Shown: positions 17,451 through 26,829, numbered from the stretch's first letter. The stretch: DNA of 64,000 nt from Methanotorris igneus Kol 5 (GCF_000214415.1 NC_015562.1:868001-932000), one strand, 5' to 3'. Notes: generated by a model not told the origin, from the letters alone. Numbers and translations: made by a program.

Positions 17451-17799
17451 TAGTCGTGTGCGTTAGAAGGTTTTTTGGCAAAACTAAAAGTTTTGCCGTA
17501 TAATTCGGAAAGAAACCTTTAAAAAAGGTTTCATCCAAATTGGATGCACTACCGAGCGTAGCGAGGTAGTGCCTCTTAGATATATTATTTGGCAAAACCT
17601 TTAGGTTTTGCCGTATAATTTGGTAAATTTTTAAGGGTTAATGCGTTATTTCAAATTTTAATGAATGCATAACGATTATTTGAAATTTATTGATTATAAA
17701 ATAAGGTTTAAAAATTAATGGCAAAACCCAAAGGGCTTTGCCGTATAGATTAATGGCAAAACCGAAGGTTTTGCCGTATATATTTCGCACACGACTATA
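17451..17799. repeat. palindromic repeat, family A (copy 2)
   Basis: Perfect 14-bp termini TATAGTCGTGTGCG (17451-17464) and CGCACACGACTATA (17786-17799). Inside are four GGCAAAAC/GTTTTGCC-type hairpins, each followed by GTATA, and a GC-rich hairpin GCACTACC/GGTAGTGC at about 17547-17573. There is no coding capacity. It lies just downstream of cas6 and upstream of the TnpB element. Confidence 0.8.
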
Positions 17800-17865
17800 T
17801 TGTCGTATCTTTGATTTCGTAGCGAAGAGTTGCAAAATCCATAAGGATTTTATTAATTGTAGAAT

Positions 17866-18579
17866 CTATAAGCTGATAGCTTGCACCATTCCAAAGCCCA
17901 TGGAATTTTTCTCCCCAAATCCACAATCATAACCAAACTTTATTAACTCATAATCCCCCCAAACCCTAAACACCATTTCAGAGCATTTATGGTATGTATT
18001 TTTAATCCTCATCCTTTTTGGTTTATACTTCAAAACTTCAAATTCAAAATCCAAGTCACATTTTTTATTATAGAATGCCTCATACTTTTTCTTCAGGTTC
18101 TTTTTTAGATTTTCGTAGAACTTTGAGTTATTTGGCAATAAATCATAGGTCTTTTTACCTTCCTCAGTATCAACCAATGTTTTTAAATATATGGGGGAAA
18201 GTGTCTTTAAAACTTCAAATTTTTCTGGTGTGGGTAATATTTTCGCCTTTTTTACAAAAAACTCTATATCTCCAACTTTTAGCATCCCATCTTCAAGTAG
18301 TCCACTTATAAAATTTTCCAAAAATTCCACACTTGGGGATGAGATATATAGATTAACTTTCCCATCAATTGTCTCAATACCATCTTTTTTAATCATTCTT
18401 TTTCTAATTTGTAATAAGGAAAATGTAAAAAACTTAAATTTCTGATAGCTATGCAATCTTTCAGCATATTCTGGATTGGACGAGTGTATTTTATTATATA
18501 ATGCCGATGCTAAGTAGTATTGGTGGTTGTAGGGGATTATCGTAAATTCCTCAGTTTCCAATTCCAACTCAATTCTCAT
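17866..18579 (-). CDS. cas6: CRISPR endoribonuclease Cas6, orphan
   Basis: Metal-independent RNase that cuts CRISPR precursor RNA within repeats. Two ferredoxin-like halves are visible. His19 in the N-terminal YNHQYYLASALYNKI helix is the likely catalytic residue, and the C-terminal glycine-rich loop GFGEKNSMGFGMVQ is the family hallmark. 237 residues. Start ATG 18579 follows a GAGGT motif. No other cas gene and no repeat array was found in the window, so it must serve an array elsewhere or be a remnant; its reading frame is intact. Confidence 0.9.
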   Translation of the reverse strand: MRIELELETEEFTIIPYNHQYYLASALYNKIHSSNPEYAERLHSYQKFKFFTFSLLQIRKRMIKKDGIETIDGKVNLYISSPSVEFLENFISGLLEDGMLKVGDIEFFVKKAKILPTPEKFEVLKTLSPIYLKTLVDTEEGKKTYDLLPNNSKFYENLKKNLKKKYEAFYNKKCDLDFEFEVLKYKPKRMRIKNTYHKCSEMVFRVWGDYELIKFGYDCGFGEKNSMGFGMVQAISL

Positions 18580-18686
18580 AATACCTACCTCAAACTCCCT
18601 ATGTTAAATATGGTTAAAGACATTTAAAAATGTTTGTATCTGAAAATATTGCACAAAAATCAAATAAATACACAAAAAAGCTAATT

Positions 18687-19937
18687 TTATCCAACGATAT
18701 GCCCTTTTATAACTATTGAAGGAGAAATTAACTTACCTCTTTGCTCAACATCATTTAATGGAACTGCATCCTTTAAACACTCAAAGATATTCCCAGACAA
18801 CAAACCTTTTTTAATAGGAATTTCTTCCCCACCCTTCACCATGAATGCATTTTGAATCTCAACTGCAAAGTCCCCAGTTATTGGGTTTGATGTGTGGGAG
18901 CCGATAACTCCATTCACATAAACATAGTTGTCAAAGTTCTCCAATTTATCCACTGGCTCAATTATAAAGTTTGATGGGGAAATGTATGGGAGAGAACTAT
19001 AGTCCCTCATTCCATTTCCGGTGCACTCTTTGCCATCAATATTTGCCCTCTTTATATCATACAAATAACTCTTCAACACTCCATTTTCAACTAAAACTGT
19101 CCTTTTTGTTGGGCAACCTTCTCCATCTACCTTTGATGAGTAATTTGCATTGTCTAAGGTTCCATCGTCTACTATGGTTATACTTTCCCCAAATACTTGC
19201 TCTCCCAATTTGTCCTTTAAAACAGACCTATTTCTTTGCACATTTTCCGCACTAAATGAAGGTATTAACGTGTATGGCAAGAGAGAACTAAGTGCTCTTG
19301 GGCTTAGTATAATATCTCCATCATAGGTTATTGTTTTACCATTCACTGATTTCTTTGCCAACTCTACAGCTTTTTTTGCTATATTTTCCACATCGAATCT
19401 TTTTGTTTTTGTTAAACCTTCGTAACCCGTTTCATTTTCATATATAACAGACAAATATGCGGAGTAAAAAGTAAACTCCTCCTCAACATCAACACCATTA
19501 GAATTAACTATCCTATTGTATTCGTAGCTCTTAGAAATCCCTCCACCAGTTACAGTAACACCTTCATCCTTTGCTATGTCTTTCATTAAAATTAAATCAC
19601 TCAACATCTCCTCCTCATCCAATTTCAAAATATCCTTGTAAAAAATCCCTTTTGGTTCTTTAAATTTTTCCTTTTCTGCAAATGAAACAAACTTATCCTC
19701 AACTAAATTTTTCATTGCTTTATACACTACATTCACATCCTCTTTTGTTGAATATGCAAAACCAACTTTACCATCCTTTATAACCCTCACCCCAACCCCA
19801 AAGTCCTTTGATGTCTCTACACTATCTACACTTTCCCCATCTAAATCAATTGATGAAGAAATTCCTTTTGAAATAAAAACCTCAACTTCAAATCCTTCTT
19901 TTTCCCCAATGTTTATGATTTTTTCTACAATATCCAT
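18687..19937 (-). CDS. pmbA: TldD/PmbA-family protein (TldE type)
   Basis: In bacteria TldD and TldE(PmbA) form a metalloprotease complex that processes peptides; the TldE partner lacks the zinc HExxxH motif. This 416-residue protein has no HExxxH but has the family's N-terminal domain (SVETSKDFGVGVRVIKDGK) and C-terminal VNGVIGSHTSNPITGDFAVEIQNAF, so it fits TldE. Start behind GAGGTGATTAA. No tldD partner lies adjacent. Function in methanogens is not established. Confidence 0.88.
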   Translation of the reverse strand: MDIVEKIINIGEKEGFEVEVFISKGISSSIDLDGESVDSVETSKDFGVGVRVIKDGKVGFAYSTKEDVNVVYKAMKNLVEDKFVSFAEKEKFKEPKGIFYKDILKLDEEEMLSDLILMKDIAKDEGVTVTGGGISKSYEYNRIVNSNGVDVEEEFTFYSAYLSVIYENETGYEGLTKTKRFDVENIAKKAVELAKKSVNGKTITYDGDIILSPRALSSLLPYTLIPSFSAENVQRNRSVLKDKLGEQVFGESITIVDDGTLDNANYSSKVDGEGCPTKRTVLVENGVLKSYLYDIKRANIDGKECTGNGMRDYSSLPYISPSNFIIEPVDKLENFDNYVYVNGVIGSHTSNPITGDFAVEIQNAFMVKGGEEIPIKKGLLSGNIFECLKDAVPLNDVEQRGKLISPSIVIKGHIVG

Positions 19938-20123
19938 TTAATCACCTCATAAGAATTAGTTATGATAATATAATGCCATTAATAATATAAAAATGCACTA
20001 AAATATGTCGCAAGAACATTAGATTAATAATACTAAAATAACCATCAATAAAAATCATATAGGTAAAAATAACGAATTAAAATTTAAAAAATTTAAATTA
20101 AAATTTAAAAAATGTATAAACAA

Positions 20124-21218
20124 TTATCCAACAACTCTCTTAATTGCATTCCAAATTAAAAAGCTCTGTGGATTTAGCATCCTCCTCAATAGATTTAAAA
20201 ATAGAATATTCTCCTCAACTAAAAAATTCCTCACATGCATTGGGATTTTTTCTATTGGAACGGCATAATTCTCTTTAAACAACTTCAATGCCTTCAAAAC
20301 GTCCTCTTTTTTAACCTTAATTAAATTTCCATCAATATTGATTTTTGCCTCAATGTAATCCATTTTTTCTAAAAAGATTCCTAATTTTAAGATTTCATTG
20401 TTTAATAATTCATCCAAAATCTCATTTAAATTTTTGTACTTTACTTCCTCAACCACATAATTTATGTCTTTCGCTTTTCCCCCAACATAGGAATAAATTA
20501 ATTCTTTTTCTCTGTTTGTTAATTTAATGCCATATTCTACTGCTAAAAAATTCATAAACTTTAAGGCAGTTTCTTTATCAAAATCATTAACTAATAAGTA
20601 TTTTGCCCTCCCCTCTAATTCCCCAGCGTTATAAACATATTCAATAAACAAAGAATCAGAAGACAGACAAAAAACATGACATAGATGTTGTTCTTTTGTT
20701 AAAGAAACTAAAAACTGAAATAACTCCTTTAACAAATATCTCTGCCCATTTAGAACTACCTCTTTAATCATCTGTAATTCATCAAAAATTAGTATTGGAA
20801 TTTTTCCACTCTTTTTAGTTTCCAATAAAATATCATTCAAATATTGAAAGGCATCATTTATTTTCTTCTCAAATAGATTATCAAAATCCGCCTCTGGAAT
20901 TGGGACGCCAGTAAAGATTTTTATCCCCTTATTCAATAACTCCAAAACTTCTTTTTTATCCTTAATTTTTTCAAAGATTGTATCTTTTTTAGTTGTAAAT
21001 ATCGCTTCTATGAACTCCCTTTTTTCAGAGATGAGACAAGTCCTAAAATTTATATAAAAAACTTGATAATTATTGCTTAATTTATTTTCAATAATATGTT
21101 TTATTAGTGTCGTTTTTCCTGAATTTATTGGGCCGAAAATAAAGTAAATATCATTGGGTTCCTTTTTCAATATATTTAAAATTTCATTTATTTCCTCAGT
21201 TCTATCAAAGAATTTCAT
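20124..21218 (-). CDS. archaeal STAND-like ATPase (copy 1), coupled to scpA
   Basis: P-loop ATPase of the archaeal ATPase family abundant in Methanocaldococcus: Walker [10 protein letters not shown] at about 28-36, Walker B ILIFDELQ at about 143-150, a sensor stretch [10 protein letters not shown], and a winged-helix-like C-terminus ending [15 protein letters not shown]. Start ATG 21218 lies 10 bases after the scpA stop, with the ribosome binding site GGTGAA in between, so the two are translated from one message. A paralogue of nearly the same length lies at 53621-54703. Function unknown; members are often linked to mobile or stress functions. Confidence 0.82.
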   Translation of the reverse strand: MKFFDRTEEINEILNILKKEPNDIYFIFGPINSGKTTLIKHIIENKLSNNYQVFYINFRTCLISEKREFIEAIFTTKKDTIFEKIKDKKEVLELLNKGIKIFTGVPIPEADFDNLFEKKINDAFQYLNDILLETKKSGKIPILIFDELQMIKEVVLNGQRYLLKELFQFLVSLTKEQHLCHVFCLSSDSLFIEYVYNAGELEGRAKYLLVNDFDKETALKFMNFLAVEYGIKLTNREKELIYSYVGGKAKDINYVVEEVKYKNLNEILDELLNNEILKLGIFLEKMDYIEAKINIDGNLIKVKKEDVLKALKLFKENYAVPIEKIPMHVRNFLVEENILFLNLLRRMLNPQSFLIWNAIKRVVG

Positions 21219-21228
21219 TTTTTCACCA

Positions 21229-21915
21229 CTATTCCTTTAACTTAACAATTAAATCCTTAAACAACTCCTCCTGAATAAGTTCAACTTTCCCATCGTTTGC
21301 CAAATATAGGGATGGGAGGAAATACTTAACCTTATCCTCTTTTGATGAGAATCTTTTTTGAAATACTATAATTTTTTCCCTTCTCAAATCATCCAACAGT
21401 TTATCAATAATATCGGAAATATCCTCTTCTTCAATCAACTCTTCAACAATATCCTGCACATCTCCTAAAATTACTTCAGATTTTTTGCTACTTTTGCTTT
21501 TCTTTGTCTTCTTCTTTTTTACTTTTTCTAATTCGTCCCTCAATGTTTTTATCAAATCATCCAAGGTTATTTTTTCTTTATTAATTTTTGCTGGTGGTCT
21601 TCTTACTGGTGGAGTTATCTTCACATCCTCATTATCTTCATCATAGCCGTAATAATCATCATAATCCTCATAAAACTCTTCCTCGTATTCATCATCTATA
21701 ACTTCACATTCACCATAAAGAACCTCTGATTTCATCCTTAACAAAATCCCCCCAACAAGAATAACATCAGCAGATAACCTTATATCAAATTTTTTAAGTT
21801 CCTTTATTTTACTCATATATAAATCAGCAATTTCCGCTATATTTATATTCCATGGGTCTACGTTCTTTTTTTCTATACTCTCCTTTATCATCCTAACCCA
21901 TAATTCAAACTCCAT
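21229..21915 (-). CDS. scpA: condensin kleisin subunit ScpA
   Basis: Bridges the two heads of the SMC dimer in chromosome condensation. The N-terminal helical domain ([43 protein letters not shown]) binds the SMC neck; the C-terminal winged helix (VFQKRFSS...[15 protein letters not shown]) binds the head. Between them lies a low-complexity linker with an acidic Tyr-rich stretch ([17 protein letters not shown]) and a Lys/Ser-rich stretch. No scpB is next to it. smc is about 33 kb away in this window. Confidence 0.9.
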   Translation of the reverse strand: MEFELWVRMIKESIEKKNVDPWNINIAEIADLYMSKIKELKKFDIRLSADVILVGGILLRMKSEVLYGECEVIDDEYEEEFYEDYDDYYGYDEDNEDVKITPPVRRPPAKINKEKITLDDLIKTLRDELEKVKKKKTKKSKSSKKSEVILGDVQDIVEELIEEEDISDIIDKLLDDLRREKIIVFQKRFSSKEDKVKYFLPSLYLANDGKVELIQEELFKDLIVKLKE

Positions 21916-21969
21916 AAAACCACCATCAGTTTAAGGATAAATAAGGTTGTTTCATAGATAGTAAAAAGT

Positions 21970-22062
21970 GTATAGTTTGAGTATAGTTGTTTGCCTTTAC
22001 TTCTTCATTAAATTATATGTGTTGTATCCTGAAATTATTTTGTTATAAAGTAAAGTAAAGTT
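21970..22062. repeat. partial repeat: family A terminus plus transposon-end sequence
   Basis: TATAGTTGTTTGCC (about 21974) is the family A terminus and the following TTACTTCTT also matches copy 1. Directly after it, TGTTGTATCCTGAAATTATTT (about 22020-22040) resembles the sequence TTGTGGCATCCCGAAATTATTT found at 35471 at the edge of the transposase relic. No second A terminus was found here. Confidence 0.45.
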
Positions 22063-22137
22063 TATAATATTAAAGTAAATTTAACAAAAAAATAAAGTAA
22101 TTAACTAAATTAAATGAGTATATCATATTGCCAACAT

Positions 22138-22602
22138 CTAAATATTATTTTTTACTTTTTTCACAACTCTTATTCCATATATTTCGGTGTTTGGATACTG
22201 CCCATTTTCGTCTTTCTCTACACTCTTAACCATGTCCCATATTGTTAATAAAGCAATAGAAACCCCTGTCAACGCCTCCATCTCAATGCCTGTTTTGTAT
22301 GTTGTCTTTACCTCAACTGTTGCCTTAATTTTATCATCAAAAACCTCAAAATCAACTCTAACAGAAGTTATAGGTAAAGGATGACATGCAGGAATTAGGT
22401 TAGAAGTATTTTTAACTCCCATCATTGCCGCTATTTGTGCTGTTGTTAAAACATCCCCCTTAACAATTTCATTTCTCTTTATCAACTCTATTGTAGACGG
22501 TTTCAATTTTATATATCCCTCTGCAACACATATCCTCTCAACATCTTCTTTTTTTGAAATATCAACCATTTTTACCCCTTTTTCATCTATGTGTGTCAGC
22601 AT
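22138..22602 (-). CDS. moaC: cyclic pyranopterin monophosphate synthase MoaC
   Basis: Second step of molybdopterin/tungstopterin synthesis, converting the MoaA product to cPMP; methanogens need it for formylmethanofuran and formate dehydrogenases. Family signatures [11 protein letters not shown] and the [22 protein letters not shown] block are present; about 154 residues. Start ATG 22602 is preceded by GGGTGAG. The first ~40 bases of the gene have an imperfect second copy at 22783-22821, on the other side of a palindromic repeat that sits immediately upstream. Confidence 0.95.
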   Translation of the reverse strand: MLTHIDEKGVKMVDISKKEDVERICVAEGYIKLKPSTIELIKRNEIVKGDVLTTAQIAAMMGVKNTSNLIPACHPLPITSVRVDFEVFDDKIKATVEVKTTYKTGIEMEALTGVSIALLTIWDMVKSVEKDENGQYPNTEIYGIRVVKKVKNNI

Positions 22603-22620
22603 GAATCTCACCCAAAATAG

Positions 22621-22835
22621 TTGAACATTACCTCACTTCACTAGACAATGCGCCTTTTTTGATGATTTTTTGATGAAACCAAACCAAGCAAAGTGAAGTT
22701 TGAATATAAGTTGTTCGCCTTACAAATGCACTAAATCCTCATTTCTTTTTTGATTAAACTTTTTCTAAAAGTTTCTTTGAGGTATCGACCATTTTAACTC
22801 CTTTTCATCAACAGGGTTGGCACAATACACCTCAT
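22621..22835. repeat. palindromic repeat, family B, with duplicated moaC start
   Basis: The arms TTTTTTGATGAAACC (about 22664) and AAACTTTTTCTAAAAGTTTC (about 22757-22776) are the family B termini. Beyond the right arm, 22783-22821 matches moaC codons 5-15 (22552-22590) at about 33 of 39 positions with one gap, including the stretch encoding [16 protein letters not shown] lies in the matching upstream position (about 22830), probably the old ribosome binding site. Confidence 0.7.
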
Positions 22836-22936
22836 AAATAAACAAAAACTAAAAATCTACAAAATATAAGTTTAATATTTACAATATTAATAATTTAGTA
22901 ATCAAGTTTTTAATTTAATTACAAAAAGGTGGAAGA

Positions 22937-23764
22937 TTGAAATTGCTTATCTATGTTCTTATTCTGATTTTGTTCATATTTAGTGTTTGCACAATCCAAA
23001 ATCATCCAAAAACCACAGTTATGTATGTTATAAACGAAACAAAACCACAAACAAATTTAGGCACTAAATCCCCAATTGAGACTTCGTGGGGGAGTTATCT
23101 CTTTGAAATTCATTATAAGCATATAAGCAATAAAAATCCTAACTATACTAGCCCCATAATCTTAGTGCATGATGTAAGTCCTTTATATTATAACGAACTA
23201 AAAGAAATTGTAAAAATAATTGATAAACACAATTATCAAAACAGAACATATTTATTTGTTATAGTAAACCACGATAATAGATACAACTTAAAAAATTATC
23301 CTAAATTTATCAAATTTCTTCATAAATTGGAAGATGATGGATACCACATTGAATTACATGGCTACAATCATATAGATGGTGAATTTAACTGCAACAAAGA
23401 GATTGCAGAGGAAAAAATCAAAAAATCATTGGAAATATTAAATGAGTGTGGATTCAGCAACATATCCTACATCCTACCCCCAAGATACGAAATTTCAAAA
23501 GATGCTGAAAATGTCATGCTATCATATAACCTAACCATCATAACGAAGAACTATATTTTAACAAAAACAGAAAAAATTCCAATTAAAAATAGAGAATACA
23601 CTTGGTATCTACCAAAAAGTTTTACAAAAATAATGCTAATCTTAGCAGAATTTGATTACAAAACATCCAATCATCAATTCTACCTATCAATACATCCAAA
23701 AAGTATAAACTATGGAGGAGGACTTAAGTTCTTAGATGAATTCTTAAATGAAACAACAAACTAA
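22937..23764 (+). CDS. exported DUF2334-like polysaccharide-deacetylase-fold protein
   Basis: A hydrophobic N-terminus (LLIYVLILILFIFSVC) is a signal peptide or anchor; the cysteine at its end could be a lipidation site. The rest resembles the DUF2334 branch of the polysaccharide deacetylase superfamily: ILVHDVSP supplies the Asp/His start of the metal site and HIELHGYNH the HxxxxH-type motif. Start TTG 22937 follows AAGGTGGA. Substrate unknown, acting outside the cell. The closest neighbour, an HTH-ACT regulator, follows after 85 bases. Confidence 0.7.
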   Translation: MKLLIYVLILILFIFSVCTIQNHPKTTVMYVINETKPQTNLGTKSPIETSWGSYLFEIHYKHISNKNPNYTSPIILVHDVSPLYYNELKEIVKIIDKHNYQNRTYLFVIVNHDNRYNLKNYPKFIKFLHKLEDDGYHIELHGYNHIDGEFNCNKEIAEEKIKKSLEILNECGFSNISYILPPRYEISKDAENVMLSYNLTIITKNYILTKTEKIPIKNREYTWYLPKSFTKIMLILAEFDYKTSNHQFYLSIHPKSINYGGGLKFLDEFLNETTN

Positions 23765-23849
23765 CATTATAACACAAATAACCATAAAACGAAATAAACA
23801 AATATTCTTAAAATCAATCTTAACATTAACAACCCTGCACAGTGAAAAA

Positions 23850-24284
23850 ATGAAAGTTAGTGGACTAACAAAGAAAATTATGGAACTTTTAAAAACTTGC
23901 TCAACAACAAAGGAGATTGCAGAAAAATTAAATATGCACCCAAAAAATATAGACAGGCATATAAGAACTTTGCGGGATTTGGGGTTAGTTGAGACAAAAA
24001 AAGGGAAAAAAGGAGGAATAAAATTAACAAAAGATGGTAAATATCTGCTTGAAAAGGGAGAGATAAACTTATCAATAATAAAGGTTCAAATAGTAGCAAA
24101 GGATAGAATTGGGTTGTTAGCGGAGATAACATCAAAGATATCAGAAATAAATGGCAACATTTTATCCACAACTCTCGAAAAAGACAATGAAGATGTAATA
24201 ATTTGGCTCGTTATTGAGAATGTGGATATTGATGAGTTGAGGGAGAAGTTAAAAGATACCGTTAAAAAATTGATAATCCTTTAA
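23850..24284 (+). CDS. winged-helix and ACT-domain regulator
   Basis: Residues about 1-70 form a winged helix-turn-helix (TTKEIAEKLNMHPKNIDRHI, RTLRDLGLVETKKG), and the C-terminal half is an ACT domain (VQIVAKDRIGLLAEITSKIS), typical of amino-acid-sensing regulators. The frame is open for 34 codons further upstream, but those residues are not family-like and have no ribosome binding site, whereas ATG 23850 follows AGTGA. It is followed after 12 bases by the CYTH gene with a GGTGAT site. The ligand and targets cannot be told from sequence. Confidence 0.75.
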   Translation: MKVSGLTKKIMELLKTCSTTKEIAEKLNMHPKNIDRHIRTLRDLGLVETKKGKKGGIKLTKDGKYLLEKGEINLSIIKVQIVAKDRIGLLAEITSKISEINGNILSTTLEKDNEDVIIWLVIENVDIDELREKLKDTVKKLIIL

Positions 24285-24296
24285 GGTGATTTTATT

Positions 24297-24839
24297 ATGA
24301 TAGAAGTTGAGATAAAAGCAAAAATAAATGAAGATGAATTGGAAAATATAAAAAAAACATTAGAAGAACTTGGATTTGAAAAAATAGAAGTTAAAGAACA
24401 AATAGACATCTATTTTAATGGAATTGATAGGGATTTCGCAAAAACAGATGAAGCGTTGAGGATAAGAAAAGAAAATGACGTTTGGTTCATAACCTACAAA
24501 GGTCCAAAAATTGACAAAATCTCAAAAACAAGAGAGGAGATTGAGGTTAAAATAGAAGATGGGTACAAAATGGAAAAAATTCTTGAAAAATTAGGATTCA
24601 AAAAAGTTCCACCAATAAGGAAGATTAGGGAAATATACAAAAAAGAAGATATTGAAGCATCAATTGACAATGTTGATGGCGTAGGGCTTTATTTAGAGTT
24701 AGAAAAAACCATTAAAGATGAAAAAGAAAAAGACACTGCCTTAAATCTACTCATGGATACACTGAAAAGTTTAAATATAAGTTCAGACAGATTAGAAAGA
24801 AAGTCATATTTAGAATTACTACATAAGAGAGGATGCTGA
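24297..24839 (+). CDS. CYTH-domain protein (class IV adenylate cyclase-like)
   Basis: The N-terminal EVEIKAK is the ExExK signature of CYTH phosphohydrolases/cyclases (CyaB, ThTPase, triphosphatases). ALRIRKEND, ITYKGP, TREEIEV and DNVDGVGLYLELEK supply the tunnel's basic and acidic residues. Archaeal members are labelled CyaB but cyclase activity is generally unproven; triphosphatase activity is as likely. The last codons (SYLELLHKRGC) have an imperfect second copy at about 24984-25022, after a palindromic repeat; that copy ends SYLELWREGNG and TAA and may be the ancestral C-terminus. Confidence 0.85.
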   Translation: MIEVEIKAKINEDELENIKKTLEELGFEKIEVKEQIDIYFNGIDRDFAKTDEALRIRKENDVWFITYKGPKIDKISKTREEIEVKIEDGYKMEKILEKLGFKKVPPIRKIREIYKKEDIEASIDNVDGVGLYLELEKTIKDEKEKDTALNLLMDTLKSLNISSDRLERKSYLELLHKRGC

Positions 24840-25012
24840 GCAAAGTGAAGCATCTTATCCTTTTTGATGAAATCGAAGCGAAGCTTCGAGCAGCGAAATC
24901 TTTGATTTCGCCTAATCGAACTGAAGGTTCGAGCTGCAAAACCAACAGGTTTTGCTTAACTTTTTCTAAAAGTTTCAAAGAGAATCATATTTGGAGTTGT
25001 GGAGGGAAGGCA
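24840..25012. repeat. palindromic repeat, family B, inserted at a gene end
   Basis: Begins at the stop of the CYTH gene with GATGCT/AGCATC, then CTTTTTGATGAAATCG, a chain of hairpins (CGAAGCGAAGCTTCG; GCGAAATC/GATTTCGC; CGAACTGAAGGTTCG; GCAAAACC/GGTTTTGC) and the closing arm AACTTTTTCTAAAAGTTTC (about 24959-24977). It is flanked by the duplicated 3' end of the CYTH gene. Confidence 0.75.
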
Positions 25013-25096
25013 ATGGATAAAAGAAAACTCCTTGCAATTTTAATTGGTGTAGCAATGATATGCTCAACAATACCATTCTTTCTTATGAATTTCTAA
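25013..25096 (+). CDS. possible 27-residue membrane peptide
   Basis: ATG 25013 has an excellent upstream site (GGAGGGAAGG) and encodes a basic N-terminus (MDKRK) followed by one hydrophobic helix (LLAILIGVAMICSTIPFFLM). Its start overlaps the displaced old stop codon of the CYTH gene in the form ATGGATAA, an arrangement typical of translational coupling. It ends three bases before the stop of the opposite-strand gene. No homologue recognised. The reading frame is short enough to be chance, but the start signal argues for a gene. Confidence 0.4.
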   Translation: MDKRKLLAILIGVAMICSTIPFFLMNF

Positions 25097-25098
25097 GG

Positions 25099-25593
25099 TT
25101 ATTTTTCAAAATAACTCCTCAACTTATACACAATTTCCCTTAAATCATTGATATTCTTAGCTCTGATATCTTTCTTTTGGGGGAACTTTAAAATTATCTC
25201 ATCAAAAATATCTGTATTGTGGGGTTTTTTCATTAGATAATAGTATCTCGTTATACAGTTTATTCTCGCAGTAATTAACTCGCTCAAATAATTTAAACAC
25301 GTATTTATTCCCAAAGACTCATCTGCAATTAATGAACCCGATTTTTTTGGTTTTAAAAATGCAATACCTACAAGAATCTCAGCAATATCACATTTAATTA
25401 ACTCCTTTGACCTTTGCTGTTCCTTCTTTAATTCATATAGGTATATTGCCAAATCCTGCAAATTTTCCCATGGTAAACCAAAATTAACTTTATCAAGATC
25501 TTCTTTTTTTAATTTCCACAATGGAATTTTTTCATCATCCAATAAAACTTCATATTCTAAACATTTTTGGAATAAAATTTCATAGACATCCAT
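25099..25593 (-). CDS. uncharacterised helical protein downstream of trpG
   Basis: 164 residues, predicted mainly helical and soluble, with a middle segment CDIAEILVGIAFLKP...LIADESLGINTCLNYLSELITARINCITRYYYL. I do not recognise a family. The start (ATG 25593) is 10 bases after the trpG stop with GTGAG between, so it is probably co-translated with trpG. A link to aromatic or folate precursor metabolism is possible from context only. Confidence 0.65.
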   Translation of the reverse strand: MDVYEILFQKCLEYEVLLDDEKIPLWKLKKEDLDKVNFGLPWENLQDLAIYLYELKKEQQRSKELIKCDIAEILVGIAFLKPKKSGSLIADESLGINTCLNYLSELITARINCITRYYYLMKKPHNTDIFDEIILKFPQKKDIRAKNINDLREIVYKLRSYFEK

Positions 25594-25603
25594 TTTCTCA
25601 CGT

Positions 25604-26185
25604 TTAACCCTCTATGAAATTTTTAATTAATTTTAACCCCAATTTTGGAAATGGCATCTCTTCTGAATGTGTTAGAACACTCTCTGGGTGGTATTGAACA
25701 CCCTCAATTGGCAATTTTTTATGCCTAACCCCCATAACATATCCATCATCTAAACTTTTTGCAGTTATTTTTAACTCTTTTGGAACCTCATAGGCAACTA
25801 AAGAATGATATCTTGTTCCATAGAATGGATTCGGAATGTCCTTGTATATCCCTTCCCCATCGTGCTCAATCTTACTTGTTTTTCCATGCATGATGTGTTT
25901 TGCTCTCCCGACCTCTCCACCAAATGCCTCAACAATACACTGATGCCCCAAACAAACTCCTAAAATTGGGATATCATCTATCTCTTGAATGATTTTTATA
26001 CAGTTCCCTGCCTCTTTTGGTGTTTTTGGTCCTGGGCTAATTATTATTCTATCTGGATTTATTTTTCTTATTTCGCTGAGGGTTATAGTGTTATCTACTA
26101 ACTTCACCTTATGCTTTAACATTCCCACATACTGAACCAAATTCCATACAAATGAATCTATATTATCGATAATTAGGACTTTCAT
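25604..26185 (-). CDS. trpG: anthranilate/aminodeoxychorismate synthase glutaminase subunit
   Basis: Class I glutamine amidotransferase that supplies ammonia to the chorismate-using partner. IDNIDSFVWNLVQY at the N-terminus, oxyanion ISPGPKTP, nucleophile GVCLGHQ (Cys about 77) and the His-Glu pair in YHPES are present; 193 residues, standard length. The large subunit (trpE or pabB) is not in the window, so tryptophan versus p-aminobenzoate role is open. It lies next to the ATPase/nuclease-like pair that separates it from argS. Confidence 0.9.
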   Translation of the reverse strand: MKVLIIDNIDSFVWNLVQYVGMLKHKVKLVDNTITLSEIRKINPDRIIISPGPKTPKEAGNCIKIIQEIDDIPILGVCLGHQCIVEAFGGEVGRAKHIMHGKTSKIEHDGEGIYKDIPNPFYGTRYHSLVAYEVPKELKITAKSLDDGYVMGVRHKKLPIEGVQYHPESVLTHSEEMPFPKLGLKLIKNFIEG

Positions 26186-26199
26186 TGTTTCACATCCTA

Positions 26200-26829
26200 T
26201 TATATAGTATTTATTTCAGCCCAATTTATGGAATCCTCATTAAATTCCCTTTTATGTAGTACTATTTTAGTGTTGTATATCCACTCAAATTTTAACTCTG
26301 AACTTTCCCATTCTTTTAAAAATTCCCTCTCAGAGCTATCTCTATCCATATTGGCAATGTCAAAAGTAGTTGGAGATATAGTTTCTTTTCTAAGATGTGG
26401 AATTAAGCCATAAATTTTCTTTGGTATTATGTCAAAAAGTTTCAATATAATCAAAGACACATAAAGAGAACATTTGAATTTCTCTTTAATCTCTATAAGT
26501 TTCTTTATCCTAAAGGTTCTAAGCGTAGATTTCATTTCAACAAGAGTTAAATAATAACTATCATTTTCTTTTACTAAAATTGCACATTCACATTTTTTAT
26601 TTCCATTGATATTAAATACTGTGTAATATTTATCCTTGTCAATTAGTAATGGTAAAATTTCAATTTCTTTTGGAAATTCAATTTTTAATTCTTTAAAATC
26701 TGCTTCAGTGGCATTTTCTTTAACTTTAACAATTATATAAGTATCTTTTTCTTCAATCTCCACTCTTTCTGGTTTATGTATTAAATCATTCCTAAATATT
26801 TTTCTTATTTCATTCTTCAAAGTTTCCAT
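26200..26829 (-). CDS. nuclease-like partner of the OLD-type ATPase
   Basis: About 209 residues, no recognised family. The central segment CECAILVKENDSYYLTLVEM, followed by KS, has the acidic strand, 13-residue spacing and final ExK of a PD-(D/E)xK nuclease core, with Glu in place of the usual first Asp. A helix with KKLIEIKEKF follows. The start (ATG 26829, or the adjacent 26832, after GAGGGG) lies inside the last codons of the ATPase gene, a 20-base overlap that implies co-translation. The pair sits as a unit between trpG and argS, likely an accessory insertion. A defence role is inferred from the gene pairing. Confidence 0.6.
   Translation of the reverse strand: METLKNEIRKIFRNDLIHKPERVEIEEKDTYIIVKVKENATEADFKELKIEFPKEIEILPLLIDKDKYYTVFNINGNKKCECAILVKENDSYYLTLVEMKSTLRTFRIKKLIEIKEKFKCSLYVSLIILKLFDIIPKKIYGLIPHLRKETISPTTFDIANMDRDSSEREFLKEWESSELKFEWIYNTKIVLHKREFNEDSINWAEINTI

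Noticed and set aside
17451-17799. Repeated GGCAAAAC/GTTTTGCC hairpins beside cas6 as a CRISPR array
   Set aside because: The hairpins are unevenly spaced, differ in sequence, have no unique spacers of constant length and belong to a repeat family found away from cas6.
23748-23849. Longer start for the HTH-ACT regulator overlapping the deacetylase-like gene
   Set aside because: The extra 34 residues are not family-like and lack a ribosome binding site, whereas ATG 23850 fits the domain boundary.
24833-25096. 87-codon plus-strand frame across the family B repeat
   Set aside because: Its first two thirds translate the repeat hairpins; only the last 27 codons, with their own start signal, look gene-like.
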